Shown here: piece by piece, positions 15,328-15,474 of the stretch
How positions within the stretch are numbered: the first letter of the stretch is position 1
Layout: each line of letters opens with the position of its first letter
Source: an uncultured Flavobacteriia bacterium
GTDB taxonomy: Bacteria > Bacteroidota > Bacteroidia > Flavobacteriales_D > Crocinitomicaceae
DNA: 15,474 bases
Direction of reading: 5' to 3'
Assembly: GCA_903928365.1 (NCBI GenBank)
Contig: CAIYQV010000275.1
Coordinates: forward strand, 1-15,474
Program-made: the position numbers and the translations under genes
The notes under the pieces: model-generated
Told to the model about the DNA's origin: nothing
Databases searched by the model: none
What the model saw: only the letters and a program-made list of their open reading frames with translations

Positions 15328-15474
15328 TTAATCTCTGATAAGGAACTGGAATCTATCGATATTTTTTAGTGCGATACTCGTTCCACGCGCTACTGCTCTC
15401 AACGGATCCTCTGCGATGTGAACCGGAAGCTTTGTTTTTGCGGAAATTCGTTTGTCGAGGCCACGTAACATGGA
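15328..15474 (-). CDS. mreB: Rod shape-determining protein MreB, C-terminal part (cut by window edge)
   Basis: The last 48 codons of mreB, continuing beyond the right edge. The readable sequence includes SMLRGLDKRISAKTKLPVHI, then AEDPLRAVARGTSIALKN and a terminal FQFLIRD. The LRGLDKxI, KTKLPVH and EDPLRAVxRGTxxAL blocks are the standard C-terminal subdomain of the actin-like MreB, which polymerises under the inner membrane and directs side-wall synthesis. Stop codon TAA at 15328-15330. It is the upstream gene of the mreC-mreD-mrdA-rodA cluster but is separated from mreC by a strong terminator. Confidence 0.93.
   Translation of the reverse strand, partial: SMLRGLDKRISAKTKLPVHIAEDPLRAVARGTSIALKNIDRFQFLIRD

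Noticed and set aside
1..15474. Mobile element, CRISPR, defence or phage system
   Set aside because: I saw no transposase or integrase motif, no direct repeat array, and no defence-type domain; every sizeable gene belongs to housekeeping or envelope families, or is the unnamed membrane protein.

Overview
The window looks like ordinary chromosomal DNA from a Bacteroidota bacterium, probably Flavobacteriales and possibly near Fluviicola/Crocinitomicaceae (a tentative placement by sequence feel, not a search). Supporting signs are a DUF4286 gene beside rsmA, a DUF6341-like small membrane protein, near absence of Shine-Dalgarno sequences, several promoter-like boxes of the Bacteroidetes type (TAnnTTTG), and MreC, RodA and PBP versions typical of that phylum. 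Genes are packed tightly. The longest non-coding gap is about 100 bases, so there is no gene-free stretch over 300 bases. I see no tRNA, rRNA, CRISPR array, insertion sequence or prophage gene.

Left part (1-1554, minus strand): the 5' end of ispD (isoprenoid synthesis), an intrinsic terminator, a 62-residue membrane protein, then rsmA (16S rRNA dimethyltransferase) translated with a DUF4286 gene. A divergent promoter region (1555-1657) separates these from a plus-strand operon yicC-gmk-nadD (1658-3721: RNA endonuclease, guanylate kinase, NAD synthesis).

Middle (3722-8114, minus strand): a large polytopic GT-C-like membrane protein whose stop codon directly abuts that of nadD, then scoB, an OafA-type acyltransferase and scoA. 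The two subunits of the 3-oxoacid CoA-transferase are thus split by a surface-type acyltransferase.

Right part (8111-15474, minus strand): a bifunctional PBP1A-type murein synthase, then the elongation (rod) cluster read as mreB-mreC-mreD-mrdA-rodA. MreB forms the cytoskeletal filament, MreC and MreD link it to the periplasm, and RodA (glycan polymerase) with PBP2 (crosslinker) build the side wall. PBP1A adds a second class of synthase. The mreC-to-rodA genes are joined by 4-base ATGA overlaps, but a strong intrinsic terminator lies between mreB and mreC.

Most of the window is a core housekeeping region. I found no convincing new multi-gene system. The most interesting points are the mreB/mreC terminator, the split sco genes, the zero-gap convergent gene pair, the GT-C-like protein with its C-terminal soluble domain, and a probable leaderless DUF4286 transcript.
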